From assembly GCA_963921195.1 (NCBI GenBank), contig OY992536.1, positions 242,084,023 to 242,148,022 of the forward strand: DNA of 64,000 bases, given 5' to 3'. Positions 22,673 through 33,829 of this stretch are shown here, piece by piece (positions within the stretch are counted from its first letter, which is position 1; the number at the start of each line of letters is the position of its first letter). The notes under the pieces were generated by a model. The model ran no database searches and was not told the DNA's origin. It was given only the letters and a program-made list of their open reading frames with translations. The translations under genes were made by a program, and so were the position numbers. The stretch comes from Pegoplata infirma (Eukaryota; Arthropoda; Insecta; Diptera; Anthomyiidae).

Positions 22673-22770
22673 CAGCTAAGTTTGTACTCTTGCCCAAACC
22701 ATTGAATCATGATAATGTTTGACGATGAGAATAGGTAGTTTTTGCTCAGATTAAGTGTAAAAGCAAGTTT
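22673..22770 (+). repeat. R1 5' fragment
   Basis: Contains TTTGTACTCTTGCCCAAACC and ATTGAATCATGATAATGTTT, matching the start of R1 copies A-C, then diverges. The rest of 22771-23150 is AT-rich with no recognised feature. Confidence 0.6.
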
Positions 22771-23716
22771 GTCTTAATTTCTATAAAATTGATAATAGAA
22801 AACAATTTTGAGATTTTTTTTCAAAATTTCTTGAACGTAGGAAAAAACTTACATATATTTTTGAAAATTTTTTAACAAATTTCAAATGTTGATATTTTAA
22901 AAACCGCTTAACCAAAGTCAGAAATGTATCGCAAGATATTTGATTTATAAATATTTCAAAAATTCCAAATTTTTGGTGGAAATTTGTCAAAAGACAAAAA
23001 CTGTAATCGAATGGCGGCATGGGTTAAAATGGTTGGAGTTGGCTCACGTTAAGTTTAAGTGAAAGGTTGTCTTCAGTTCTGGGGGAAAAAATGAGTTTTT
23101 AAAATTTTGTAGATATTCCTGTTTAAAATTAATAAATATGATGCATCGCAAGATATATATGGGCCATTTCACGTCAACGGGAGACCCCCTCGCCACCAAA
23201 ATTCTATTGGTCGTAGAGAGTTGTATTATAGCTTAAAATTTAGCCAATGATCTATACTTTTGAAAGCTGAGTGGCGGAAGTTGAACCCAATGGTAAGTGA
23301 GCCAATATGGCGGCGCGAATCGCGATACCCTGATCGGGATATGCTGGAAACTAATGAAGGAGTTATCGGATTTTTCTGAAATTGGTTATCAGGGGGTTTA
23401 TTGGGACGCTAATTTCAAATTTTCATTCAGATTTCAAAAATTCAAAAAGGCGGATCCAATATGGCAGATGATTTTTTCAAGGTTTTCGCATTCAAATAAA
23501 ACTCGGTTCCCGGGTATATTATGGGTCACTAAACACGATTCTGAATTTAGATTTACAAAATTTGAAATGGCGGATCCAATATGACGTTTATTTTTTTTTT
23601 TTTTTAATTTCGATTTCCTTGAAACTTATTATCCGGGAGTTATTTGGGACGCTGATTTCGAATTTTTATTCAGATTTCAAAAATTCAAAATGGCGGATCC
23701 AATAAGGCAGATTATT

Positions 23717-24150
23717 TGTATACCCTCCAACCACAGTATGGGGGTATACTCACTTTGTCATTCCGTGTGTAACGCTTCGAAATATCGGTCTAGGACCCCA
23801 TAAAGTATATATTTTATTGTCCGTCCGTCCATCTGTCCGTCTGTAGAGAACACGATACAGTCCAAAATAAAAGAGCTAGACTTCCGAAGTTTGGCACGAA
23901 TATGTCTTATATTCCTAGGCAGGTTAAGTTCGGAAATGAGCAAAATCGGACAAAGGGGAAAAAAGTTCCTGCTTGGAGAACTAAACCAACCTAAGAAAAA
24001 CCGCATTTTTTGCAGGGTTTTTTGTACTTTTGTTAAGCAAGCAAATGCAACATTCTTATCTCAGAAGAAGTTCAAAATCGCAAGGGGAAGGTGTCCCCTA
24101 ACGTCTTCGACCAAACGGCGGAATTATTATGACGATAATATTATCGCTGA
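23717..24150 (-). mobile_element. gamma GTCY-type element, partial
   Basis: Read on plus, the 3' hairpin end ATACCCTCCAACCACAGTAT...GGGGGTATACTC is followed by GGTCTAGGACCCCATAAAGT and GTCCGTCCGTCCATCTGTCC (23818-23837). The body then diverges from the alpha and beta subfamilies. It ends near 24150 without a recognisable 5' hairpin. Confidence 0.6.
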
Positions 24151-24371
24151 ATAATACATACTTTTCAATGTATACATTCAATGTGTTGGAAAGTTTTTAT
24201 TACCTGATTCAATTAAATTTTTTTTTGAAAAGGAAGAAACATTTCCTTGAAAATAAAAGAAATCAACAATTACAACAAGTTTCAAGGAAATCGAAATAAA
24301 AAAAATAAACGTCATATTGGATCCGCCATTTTGAATTTTGGAAATCTAAATTCAGAATCGTGTTTAGTGAC

Positions 24372-25085
24372 TAGTGTTTGGGAATTCCCGGACTTTTCAA
24401 TTTCCCGGGAAACGGGAAAAAAATAATTTATTTCCCGGGATTCCCGGGAATCCCGGGAAATTTCCATTATTAATATAAATCATAAAAAACATTAAAATTT
24501 GACCAACTTTTTATTAAAAACTGTTTTATTACAGGTAAACAAGTAATTAAAACATACAAAATCAAAAAATAAAAGTTAAAAATCCTGAAATACAATAAAA
24601 CAAAACAAAAAAAATATTACAACTGTTTCCCCCACAAAAAAAATCCTAAAAATAGCTAAAAATCGCAAAAAACTTTAAAACTGCACTTTTAATATTTGTT
24701 CTGGAAATGTAAATTCTAGGTTCAAAATTTTTATATTTTTTTGGCAGTCTTAGCAAAATTGTCATTAACCGACGTATATTTTTTGACTTTTAAGTTTTTT
24801 CATGATATTGTCATACTTTTTACACTTGGTCAGTTTTCCTATGAATATATATTTGCACTGTTCTTCCAAGCAGAAAAACTATAAAAAATAGCAAATGTAA
24901 TTGCACTTGTATGTAAAAAAATGTTAAAAATTAAATTAAAATAAACGTTTTCATGTAAAATGTTTATTTTATAAAATTCCCGGATTTCCCGGGAAAAATT
25001 GAAAAAATTCCCGGGAATTCCCGTCAGTCTTTTCCCGGGAATTCCCGGGAAATCCGACCCGGGAATTCCCGGACCCCAAACACTA
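24372..25085. mobile_element. 714-bp hAT-type MITE with TTCCCGGGAA subterminal repeats
   Basis: Terminal inverted repeats TAGTGTTTGGGAATTCCCGG at 24372 and CCGGACCCCAAACACTA ending 25085. A perfect 8-bp duplication TTAGTGAC flanks it (24364-24371 and 25086-25093), which is the hAT signature. Clusters of TTCCCGGGAA lie inside both ends, in an AT-rich body that encodes no transposase. A decayed relative of the subterminal cluster is at 44618-44675. Confidence 0.92.
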
Positions 25086-25961
25086 TTAGTGACCCATAAT
25101 AGACCCGGGAACCAAGTTTTATTTGAATGCGACAACTTAAAAAAATAACCATCCGCCATATTGAGTCCGCCATTTTGAATTTTTGAAATCTGAATAAAAA
25201 TTCGAAATCAGCATCCCAAATAACCACCGGATAACAAATTTCAAGGAAATCGACATTAAAAAATTATAAACGCAATATTGGATCCGCCATTTTGAATTTT
25301 GTAAATCTAAATTCAGAATCGTGTTTAGTGATCCATAATACGACCGAGAACCGAGTTTTATTTGAAAGCGAAAACCTCGAAAAAATTATTCGCCATATTG
25401 GATCCGCAATTTTGAATTTTTGAAATCTGAATGGAAATTCGAAATTAGCTCCCAATAAACCCCCTGATAACAAATATCAGAAAAATCTGATAACTCCTTC
25501 ATTAGTATCCAGCATATCCCGATCGGGGTATCCCGATTCGCGCCGCCATATTGGCTCACTTAACATTGGGTTCAACTTTCGCCACTCATCTTTCCAAAGT
25601 AGAGATCATTGTCTAAATTTTAAGCCATAATACAACTCTCTACGACCAATAGAATTTTGGGGGCGGGGGGTCTACCGTTGACGTGAAATAGCCCATATAT
25701 TTATAATTTTTTTTTTTTCAAAAATCAAAAACTTTGATTGGCCTCAAATTTTTACCACATAAGTTTAAGACCTAATAGATTAAAAATTTGCCCGGATATT
25801 TAACATCGAAATAAAAGCATATTTTGTCGTATAATAAAATGCCGCTTTAATGATTAGTAGTTTTTACTTTTTACTAGTACTATTCAAGCTAAACGCGATG
25901 TTCTCAAATTTCTTAAACCTTGTTATTAATTTAAATTTCTCAAAAATTTCTTTCTTTGCAG

Positions 25962-26095
25962 AACTTCCCGATAAACGTCCTCTATTATTTACGGAACATA
26001 CACGTTATGAACCCGGCGATATATTAAGAGCCAACTGCAGTACACCACCCTCCAGACCGAAAGCAGAGCTTAAATTTACAATAAATAATATGGTG
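25962..26095 (+). CDS. Beat (Beaten-path) family protein, internal exon of second Ig-like region
   Basis: A 134-bp exon bounded by a strong acceptor (pyrimidine tract TTTCTTTCTTTGCAG, AG at 25960-25961) and the donor GTAAGT at 26096. It begins with the last two bases of a split codon and ends on a codon boundary (phase 1 in, phase 0 out). The roughly 44 residues include LPDKRPLLFTEHTRYEPGD, then ILRANCSTPPSRPKAEL and FTINN. This LP..P...Y..GD.L.ANC.S.PS.P.A.L...IN pattern is what I know from Beat proteins, secreted or membrane-linked immunoglobulin-family ligands of Sidestep receptors in insect motor-axon guidance. The Cys should be the B-strand cysteine of the second Ig-like fold; its partner would be in the next exon, which I could not find downstream. 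Which beat paralogue it is cannot be told from this piece. Confidence 0.88.
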
Positions 26096-26129
26096 GTAAG
26101 TCGAATTTTAACTCATATTTAATAAGCAG

Positions 26130-26405
26130 ATATCGCTCCTTTTCTTGTATAGTGTCATAACTCAAAATATTTGATTTTACAGAAAACACGTTTAAAGTTT
26201 ACTATTGAAACTGGTTTTTAATTGAAAAAGGCCGGTACATTGAAAATGTAATAATGGCGTGTACTGTTCTCAAACGGTGAGTTTAAAAGATATTAATACG
26301 AATTTTTGACACAATATAAAGCACGATATAACGAATAATTCTGCATCATTAACTCAAAAAACGCATTTTTTGAGTTATGACACTATACAAGTAAAGGAGC
26401 GATAT
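26130..26405. mobile_element. zeta MITE, copy 1, 34 bp past the splice donor
   Basis: Inverted ends of about 40 bp: ATATCGCTCCTTTTCTTGTA...AGTGTCATAACTCAAAA and the complement ending GGAGCGATAT. Total 276 bp. A second copy in the same orientation is at 31431-31686. No coding capacity. Confidence 0.88.
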
Positions 26406-26630
26406 GTATATAAACAATAATTATTATTCTTAATTAAAAAATAATTGTGTGACCAAGAATACCGATCCTGTGAGCCTTCATGGAATTCATATTGATTTAA
26501 AATAAGTTTTTGTAATTTTTTATCTTAAAATTTAAATTCAAAATCACAGTTGGAAAAGTTTTATGAGTTGAGTAAAAAAAGAAATTTTTGTTTTGTTAAT
26601 AAAAAAAAATCCTGTGTAGTAACATCTAAT
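26406..26630. other. AT-rich intronic DNA
   Basis: Nothing recognised. Confidence 0.4.
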
Positions 26631-26631
26631 C

Positions 26632-27198
26632 ATGGGGCATTCCATGCCAAATTGGACACTTTGAATATATATTTTTCAATATTTTTTTTTAGTTTTTATT
26701 ATTTTTTAAAAACTTCTTCGAATTTAAGATAATGAATTTTAAAAAGATATTTACAAAATTGTTATGAAATTTAATATTCAAATGCAATTTTGTAAAAAAA
26801 AAACAAAAAACACTTGTCTAATTCTTTTTGTATGGATAGACAAATATCTAAACTTAAAAAAATAAAAAGTGGCCGGATTTCTGATAAATTGACATTTTTA
26901 AAAAAATGGAAATTTCACAACAGGTTCTAAAAATTTTTCAAAATAAAAATTTTTAATCGATAGCCCATAAAAAAATACACAAGAATGCAAGTTTTTGAGA
27001 TTATGGTGCATTCTGTTTTAATTATAATTATTTAATCTATTCAACTTGATACAAATTTTACCATTTTTCAATATTTAGCCACGCCTCCTAATCACAGGTT
27101 ATGAAAAATCTCTATATAGGGCTATCTTTACAACCCATTCAGAAATTCATGAAACACATGTTTTTCTATAGCGGGACATTTGGTGTGCAATGCCTCAT
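26632..27198. mobile_element. lambda MITE, copy 2
   Basis: Left end ATGGGGCATTCCATGCCAAA and right end TTTGGTGTGCAATGCCTCAT are imperfect inverted repeats. It belongs with the larger element at 42633-43713 and an isolated end at 27587-27606 (TGGTATGGAATGTCCCATA). It abuts a broken alpha GTCY fragment on the right. Confidence 0.7.
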
Positions 27199-27400
27199 AT
27201 ATAAGTTTATCATTCCATTTGTATCACCTTGAAATATTAGTCTAGGACCACATAAAGTGTATATAATCATTTCGGAAGACAACTCTGAGGCATACATATT
27301 TGTCGCTCTCCTGGTCTAGTTGGTATTTAATTTAAGTCAAATCGGTTTAGTGGTTCAAAAGTTGTAAGCAAAACCGTAAATTTAACTAATTTTTATCTGC
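27199..27400 (-). mobile_element. Alpha GTCY fragment
   Basis: ATATAAGTTTATCATTCCAT, GTCTAGGACCACATAAAGTG and a later stretch (AAATCGGTTTAGTGGTTCAAA) match alpha in order. The GTCY run is missing, so it is internally deleted. Confidence 0.65.
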
Positions 27401-27609
27401 ATGCCCCGAAAACGGAGCAGGCCGAAACATTTTTGTCTTTACTGGCCCTCTGGGTCCATTCGTTTATTGTACAATTATACATTTAAAATTCCCTGGATCC
27501 AAGAGCCAGATTTTGAACTTCTTCTGACACAAAGTTATTTTATTTACTAAACGTAAAACTACTAAAAGAATTTCAAAATACGCTATTTGGTATGGAATGT
27601 CCCATACAT

Positions 27610-28830
27610 TTAAGTAATAATACACATTTTCCACCTTTTCTCCCATAGTATGTTTTCATTTGTGGATTTTTGATTTTTTTTTAAATGCATTTTTTGGACA
27701 AAAAAGAGGTCACAAATTTTTAACTCAGAAAAATACAATAGAGTTTTTTTTTGTTGTTCTATACCAAAATGGTTTGTACCAACAAACTAACGGTAGAAAA
27801 AGTGTAATAGTACATGGTGGGTTGATAGAAAGCAATATGAATTTGAAGATTTGTATTGTATTCAGTTCGTTTAGTGTTAAAGTGACATCCTTTCCGTTTT
27901 TTTCTTTTTTGCGAAACCCACCATTGTGTTTGATAGTTGCAATGTAATCAGAAACAAAAATTGTTAAAAAGGATATCTCTTTTGTGGCTAAGGTAAGGAT
28001 GTTCAACTCTGTTGTATATATATTTTGGTCATTAAAATAACTTTTTTTGCGAATTTTCCATCATAGTTTTTGTATTGTTTGAGTTTAGGTTGGGTTGATT
28101 TTTATTATTTTTTTTATTTTTGATTGTTGTTAAAATATAAAAGTCATAATTAAAGCTTGGGAGACCTTTGTGTTTGTTATAAATACGCACAGAAAACCAT
28201 TGAAATAATAAATGTCAGTGAGCGATCATATAACATTTTTCTAAGGAATAATTTTGGTAATGAGTAATTTTTTGTTATCTCGCTGCGTTTTCGAGTTATT
28301 AACACACAAAGTTACAGTGAATCATTTATACAAAAACTTTTTTTGCAAAATATTTTTTTTTTAAAGAAATTAAATAAAGAAGTTTGAATCGCGTTATGTA
28401 CAGTTCGGTATTTCTTTACAGAAAACGCGAAGTTTTTAGCGCGGAATTTAATAGTGCATTTTTTTTTTAAATTTGGAATAATTTTCGTCTTGAGTTATTT
28501 TTCTATATCTCTCATCGTTGTCATGATAAGCTTAAAATGTAAATTTTTTGACGTTTGACAACGAATTTTTCAAAAACAGCTCTGACAAAGATTTGGATTT
28601 TCGTCATAATATAGTAGCAGGGCACCCCAGATTCTTAATAAAGACAGGCACATACTGTGTTCGCAACTTTAGGTTAAAGTAAGTTCGGCAGAGGTGCGGA
28701 TAGTTTATCTTTTAAATAAATAAAATATAATCAAAAAATATTGTTTTTTTTTATATGTAGATGTTGAAAAATTTTGAAAATTATAGGAGTTTTTCTGATC
28801 CAACTCCCTTTAACCCAAAATCCCATACAC
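27610..28830. other. AT-rich intronic DNA without recognised features
   Basis: Two overlapping frames of about 95 codons on opposite strands (27660-28006) have no recognisable domain and look fortuitous. No repeat partner was seen. Confidence 0.4.
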
Positions 28831-28983
28831 ACAGAAAAAATACTAACTAAAAAATGGGAAAATTAACTAAATCCTAGGAAAATTTATAACGATTTAGCTC
28901 CAGTGCCATGTATTCCTACTTTTTAGTCCATAATTTTCTTAAAATTAAGAAAATGGGAAAAATTTTCCCATTTTTTATTAAAA

Positions 28984-30187
28984 AATAAGTAGAAAAGTAA
29001 AATTCGACTTGGCCGAATCTATGAATACCCTCCACAACAAAAACTTAAATATATAAAGACTATGCAAGTGTCAATTCTTTTTGACGTTTAAATGTGGTGT
29101 TTGTTTTACAAATGGTATCTGGAAAAGCTGGAAATTTTGTTTACCTTTTATTTTTCGTTTAATTTTACTGGTTGTTTTTATTTAATTATATTCATTTCTT
29201 TTTTTTATTATGTATTTTTTATTTTGAAGTGACACAACAATAATTTTCATTGATAATTTTAAAATTTTTTTATGTTTATTTTTCGTTATTCCCAAATCGT
29301 TCCCAAATACTTTCCAAAAAAAGATTTCCATCTGTAGATAACGACTTCGTTATTACTGACACTACTATTCATGAGTTACCCCTGCTCCACAATGCTCTTT
29401 TTAAATGATAGTAAATTTTCTAACGTGAAAAAATATCATTTTTGATTAGAAACATTTTATTTTGTGTAAAAAAACTTTTTTTTTAGTAATTTTTGAGAAA
29501 AAAAAAATAATTTACTAATTTTTTTTTTTTGAGTGTAAAATTTTTTTTAGTGTAAATTTTTTTTTTGAGTGAAATGTTTTTTTTGAGTCTATTTTTTTTT
29601 GTTTTAGTGTAAAAATATTTTTGAGTGACAAAAATACCTTGTAAAATATTTTTGTGACTTACAAATGTTTTTAAAACATGTATAACGGCTTTTCAACACG
29701 TGAATTTAAGGTGAAACTTATCTGAAATTTACTGGTTTGCTAATAACTTTTGAACTACTGGACCGATTTAGCTGAAATTTAAAACGAACTAGACCAGAGG
29801 AACGTCAAATATATATGCCATACTTCAGCACCCTCAGAATTGCCGTTCGAAAGTTACGGTGTGTTTTAGTTATCTCGTAAATTCCAGAAAAACCCTTGCC
29901 GAAATTCACTCATTTGCTTATAACTTTTGAACCACTGGACTGATTTCGCTGGATTGCAATACCAACCTGACCAGGTAAATGCCCAACATATATGCCAAAC
30001 TTCAGGAGCCTACGTAAAGTGTTTCAAAAGTTAGCGTGTTTTCAACAGACAGACAGACGGACAGACGGACGGACGGACGGATATCGCTAGATCGTCTTAA
30101 AATCGATCGAGGATCATGAATATATATACTTTATGGGGTCCTAGACCAATATTTCGATGTGTATCACTAGAGTGGAGGGTATAAAAA
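28984..30187 (+). mobile_element. alpha GTCY element with a 350-bp internal insertion
   Basis: The 5' end AAGTAGAAAAGTAAAATTCG and TCGACTTGGCCGAA hairpin are at 28986-29013. The sequence breaks after CCTCCACAA (29037) and resumes with CTCCACAATGCTCTTTTTAA at 29390. It has the GACAGACGGACAGACGGACG run (30050-30080) and ends with ATCACTAGAGTGGAGGGTAT at 30163-30182. The inserted 29038-29389 segment is unrecognised AT-rich DNA. Confidence 0.8.
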
Positions 30188-30806
30188 AACATTTCTAATG
30201 AGGGCATTTTTCCTAAAAATTAGGAAATTTCATTGTGTTCATTGGTTTATTTATAGAAAAACGTGTAAATACACACATAATTCCAATTATGTAAATTTTT
30301 TATTATAAATAAAAAAAAAAAGCTTTTTTAATTTAAATTTAATTAATAAATTTCATTAGTCTTTAAAGTTAAATTACAACAAAGACTTTGTCTTTGACGT
30401 TTGTTGTGATTAAAATACTATTTTATTACCAATACATACATGTGTAGAAAAAATGTAAACATTAAATTTATTACTTGTTATACAAGACCAAACTCTTTTA
30501 TTCGTATAATTCAAATAATAAACCAAATGTGAACTATACAAGCAAGCGTGAAAAAAAAAAACAATTTCAAGTTTTGAAAAATATACTAAACTTATGGAAA
30601 AAACTTCCTCAAATTAAAGAAAATAAATATGATGAACTAATTTGTAGTAATTTTGTACGTCCTAAAACTGAATTTTTTGAACTAAATTTTGTTTTAAGAA
30701 ATATGTCTTAAAAACAAAGATTTTTTTTTTCATATATTAAGGAAAAATTTCTTTGGCGGTAAGAATTATTTCCATGTATTAGGGAATTCCATTCAAGGAA
30801 AATTAT

Positions 30807-31036
30807 CGGGGGCCCCCGTAGGCTAGTTGGTAGCGTGCTAGCCTTTCAACGTGGGGGTCGTGGGTTCGATTCCCGCCAGAACCCTTGGTTTTTTTCGCTA
30901 CAACGAGACGACGGTCATTGTTACCCGTTCTCGGTTAGGGTGAATTTATTAAAAATGAGTTGTAAATAAATGGAAAGAATAAATAAAAATAATTGATCAA
31001 GTGATCAAAACTATATTATTATTATATATTATATTA
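30807..31036 (+). mobile_element. tRNA-derived SINE with perfect 14-bp target duplication
   Basis: A 230-bp element whose head has box A TAGGCTAGTTGG (30819-30830) and a perfect box B GGTTCGATTCC (30863-30873). A tRNA-unrelated body follows (TTCGCTACAACGAGACGACG, CCCGTTCTCGGTTAGGGTGA) and then an AT-rich tail. TCAAGGAAAATTAT stands on both sides (30793-30806 and 31037-31050). The T-arm folds, but the anticodon stem and acceptor do not pair, so it is not a tRNA gene. Retrotransposition by LINE machinery supplied in trans is the known SINE mechanism. The source LINE cannot be told here. Confidence 0.92.
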
Positions 31037-31430
31037 TCAAGGAAAATTATGGACTATTTAACAGTACATGAACTAAAATTTTTTCCTAGCAGTTAAGAAA
31101 TTTTCCCAACTTTCAGTTAAATTTAACTAAATTGTATTAACTATTTTGAAAAACAATTTTCCAAAGTTTAAGTTAATTCTTTTTTTTAAGTGTAGCTAGA
31201 AAATCATAAATTTTAAACTTTATTAAGTTTGATTTTCCACTTACTTGGCCAAAACACGACCTTCATGTCATATCAATAAAGTAGTGTAAAGACCTATTTT
31301 AAAGAAGAGGCCAAGTAGTTTTAATGTTACAAAGAGCATAACTTAAAAATTGTAAGCAGGTTCAATAGAGAAACATGGAAGAGCACCTGCAGTTAACTAC
31401 CAATGATAAAACTGCATCAAAAACATAGTC

Positions 31431-31686
31431 ATATCGCTCATTTACTTGTATAGTGTCATAACTCAAAACATTTGATTTTGCAGAAAACGCGTTTAAAGTT
31501 TTCAATTGAAACTGATTGTTCACTGAAAATGGCTGGTACATAGAAAATGTAGTAACGGTAACTTTAAAAGATATTATTACGAATTTTTGACACAATATAA
31601 ACCATGGTATAAAGAAAAATTCTGATTCGTTAACTCAAAAATCACGTTTTTTGAGTTATGACACTATACAAGTAAATGAGCAATAT
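31431..31686. mobile_element. zeta MITE, copy 2
   Basis: Ends ATATCGCTCATTTACTTGTA and the complement ending TGAGCAATAT. The interior is about 85 percent like copy 1 at 26130. The frame at 31362-31595 is element sequence. Confidence 0.88.
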
Positions 31687-31689
31687 GTA

Positions 31690-33175
31690 CTACATATGAC
31701 TATGTTACACAAATGCTTTTAAACATAATGTTTTATTACTGTTTTTAAGAGGACATTTGCAGACACTAGGATACCATTTTTTTATGAGGAATTCTTTAAA
31801 TTTAACTGTAGAAAAATTTCTTTCAGTTTGAGAACTTTTCTATATCAAAATTGTTTTAGAGTTTGAACTTTATAGAAAACATTTCTCATAATCCGAAACC
31901 TTTGCTACAGAAAAAATTTTTCTTTAAAAAAACTGTCTCAGAATCTGAGAATTTATCTATAAGAAAATATTCTCAGATTTGAAGATTTGTTTTATCATAA
32001 AAAGCACAAGAACACTGTGTCAAAATGTGAAAAGTTTTGTGCTAAAAAAATTTATGATAAATTATCTTAAAAAAAACTCAAAATCTGGCACTTTTTCTAG
32101 ATAACTTTTTTTTACTCAAAAATTGTTCTTGAAATTGAAATTCAGGACGAATTTTAAACATCAATTAAGATTTTTTAGGCTTTACCTTTTGTATAGTATG
32201 AGAAGTCTGGTCTCAGCCGTGCAGCTGAATCCGAATTTGACCTTAAAAATTCTCTATCGTATTAAGTTTTTGAGATAATAAGTTATGTTACATATCTCAA
32301 AAACCTGATGCGGCAGAGGAATTTGAAGCCCGAATTCGGATTCTTCGCACCGAAAACCTTTAAATATATTATTCATGACCTCTTTTGCTAAATTTATTTT
32401 TTTTGCTTGGGTAATCCGAACCGATTTCCAGCACAATCTTAATATTCTTTCTTAATTCTTATCCGATTTTTTTAGAATAAAACTCATAGTTTTAAGAATT
32501 AAATTTTCTTTAGGAATAAATTTTCTTTATACATTGTTGAACGTTGTTGAACAAACTATAGCAGAAAAATATCGATAAATTCTTCTATGTGTAGACCAAT
32601 TCACACACATGGAAATCTCTATCCATTTCTATCCAAAACAGCTACAAAATTTAAAATCGATTAAAAATTTTCTGAATTACATGAGGTTTCGTGAGAAAAG
32701 TAAAAAAAGTTTTTCGACAATAACTCTAAAATTTGAAGGTGTCTGGGTATATTTGTGATCTACTCGACAAAACCAACAACCTTTAATAAGTATGTCAAAT
32801 TAAAAGTATTTTTTCCACTGAAGCAGCACTGTGTTATCTTTGGAACCATTGAGGTTAATTTTTCGTGTTGCACAGTGTCTGTCATATAAATTTTAATGAA
32901 GGTCTCCCTGGGCACCTTGTAAATGTACTACTTTTCTAGCTGGTTGGTATCTTGTATTATGAACTGGTGTTTCACATTTTTATCCATTTTTTCACCTTCT
33001 TTTTCTCCAATCAAAAACACTTCATGTGTGAAGCACTTTTCATATGCGATTTGTGTTGAAAAGCGACAAGAGACATTATTTAAAGGTGACATGGCGCAAA
33101 TAAACAACGACAACAGCAACACACATACACACTTGCTAATGTACCTTCATACATATGAACTACAATGTATGTATA
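31690..33175. other. AT-rich DNA with diverged relatives of the 35-bp satellite
   Basis: 31790-31990 contains single, diverged units such as CTGTCTCAGAATCTGAGAAT and CTATAAGAAAATATTCTCAG that resemble the 33.8-kb satellite. A solitary pi-type end lies at 32869-32879. The frames at 32254-32436 and 32923-33210 have no recognisable domain. Confidence 0.5.
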
Positions 33176-33418
33176 TACACCCAAAAAAAAACGTGGGTAT
33201 TCAATACTAAAAATTTAACTAATTTTAGTCCAAAAGGACCTAGTGCAGAAATTGGTAACCAATACTAAAATTTTTAACTAATATTAGTCAAATCCAGTAA
33301 AAAATACTAAAGTTAGTACTTTGAAGATACTAAAATTAGTAACGAATTAGTAGATTTTGGTACAATATCACTTACTAAACCTCTTACTGTAGAATTATTT
33401 TGAGTGTAGTACTTACAC
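33176..33418. mobile_element. rho MITE, ACACCCAAAAA/TTTTGAGTGT ends
   Basis: Left ACACCCAAAAAAAAACG and right TTATTTTGAGTGTA are short imperfect inverted ends around 240 bp rich in AATACTAAAATTAGTA motifs. TA lies outside both ends. Confidence 0.6.
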
Positions 33419-33419
33419 G

Positions 33420-33825
33420 TTACAAACACCAATGTAATATAGTTTGTGTAAAGTGTAAGTAGCACCAGCAGCAATAACTGAAGTAAAAGAATATTAAAGC
33501 GCTTAAACAGCACAGGAATTTTTAACAATAAAAACTTTACAAATACCATGATACGACCAAGAGCATTTAGATGCTCAAGGATGAATGTTGAAGTGTTGGC
33601 CTGTGTTACCTGGTGAACTTGCATTTAGGTTTAACAGCTACAACTAACATACCAAGGACACCATTTCACAGCAAATACTAACAATAATAACAACAAAGGT
33701 ATAAGTGATAACATCTTGTAGTGACGATAGTGGCCCGCATAGAAATATTATGGTAAAACGAAGTCAAGAAATTTTATTGCAATTCTAAATATCTAATTTA
33801 TATATTTTTTTAAGAAAGTCACTAT
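33420..33825. other. AT-rich DNA without recognised features
   Basis: A 103-codon minus-strand frame (33313-33624) starts inside the rho MITE. It has a leucine-rich stretch but no recognisable family, so it is not called. Confidence 0.4.
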
Positions 33826-33829
33826 AGAA

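Larger units (their letters stand above)
23155..25700. mobile_element. Large foldback element with GGCGGATCCAA repeats, two nested insertions
   Basis: Outer ends are ATATATGGGCCATTTCACGT at 23155 and its complement ACGTGAAATAGCCCATATAT ending 25700. Inverted arms of about 560 bp contain diverged internal repeats marked GGCGGATCCAATATGGC and a GGCGGCGCGAATCGCGATAC block. The arms also contain tandem units of about 200 bp. It is interrupted by a GTCY-type element (23717-24150) and by a hAT MITE (24372-25085). The frames of roughly 70-106 codons read on both strands (23297-23584, 24839-25473) are arm translations. Related decayed sequence is at 52380-52530. Confidence 0.85.
28834..31194. mobile_element. 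sigma inverted-repeat element, split by a GTCY element and a SINE
   Basis: Left end ACACACAGAAAAAATACTAA and right end ...TTAATTCTTTTTTTTAAGTGT are imperfect inverted repeats. The pairing continues inward (AACTAAATCCTAGGAAAATT; AGTCCATAATTTTC against GAAAATTATGGACTAT). Alpha (28984-30187) and the SINE (30807-31036) are later insertions. A 78-codon lysine-rich frame at 30475-30711 has no recognised domain and is not called as a gene. Confidence 0.6.

Noticed and set aside
23297..25473. Frames of 67-106 codons on both strands with similar ADPIW-like text
   Set aside because: They follow the inverted arms and internal repeats of a foldback element; no domain, and equally open on the antisense.
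27660..28006. Overlapping frames of about 95 codons on opposite strands
   Set aside because: No motif, no repeat partner, AT-driven amino acids; most likely fortuitous.
30475..30711. 78-codon lysine/asparagine-rich frame as a gene
   Set aside because: No recognisable domain, starts within an inverted-repeat element, and composition follows local AT content.
30811..30884. Functional tRNA gene
   Set aside because: Box A and box B are good, but anticodon and acceptor stems do not pair, and the segment heads a 230-bp element with a target duplication, so it is a SINE.
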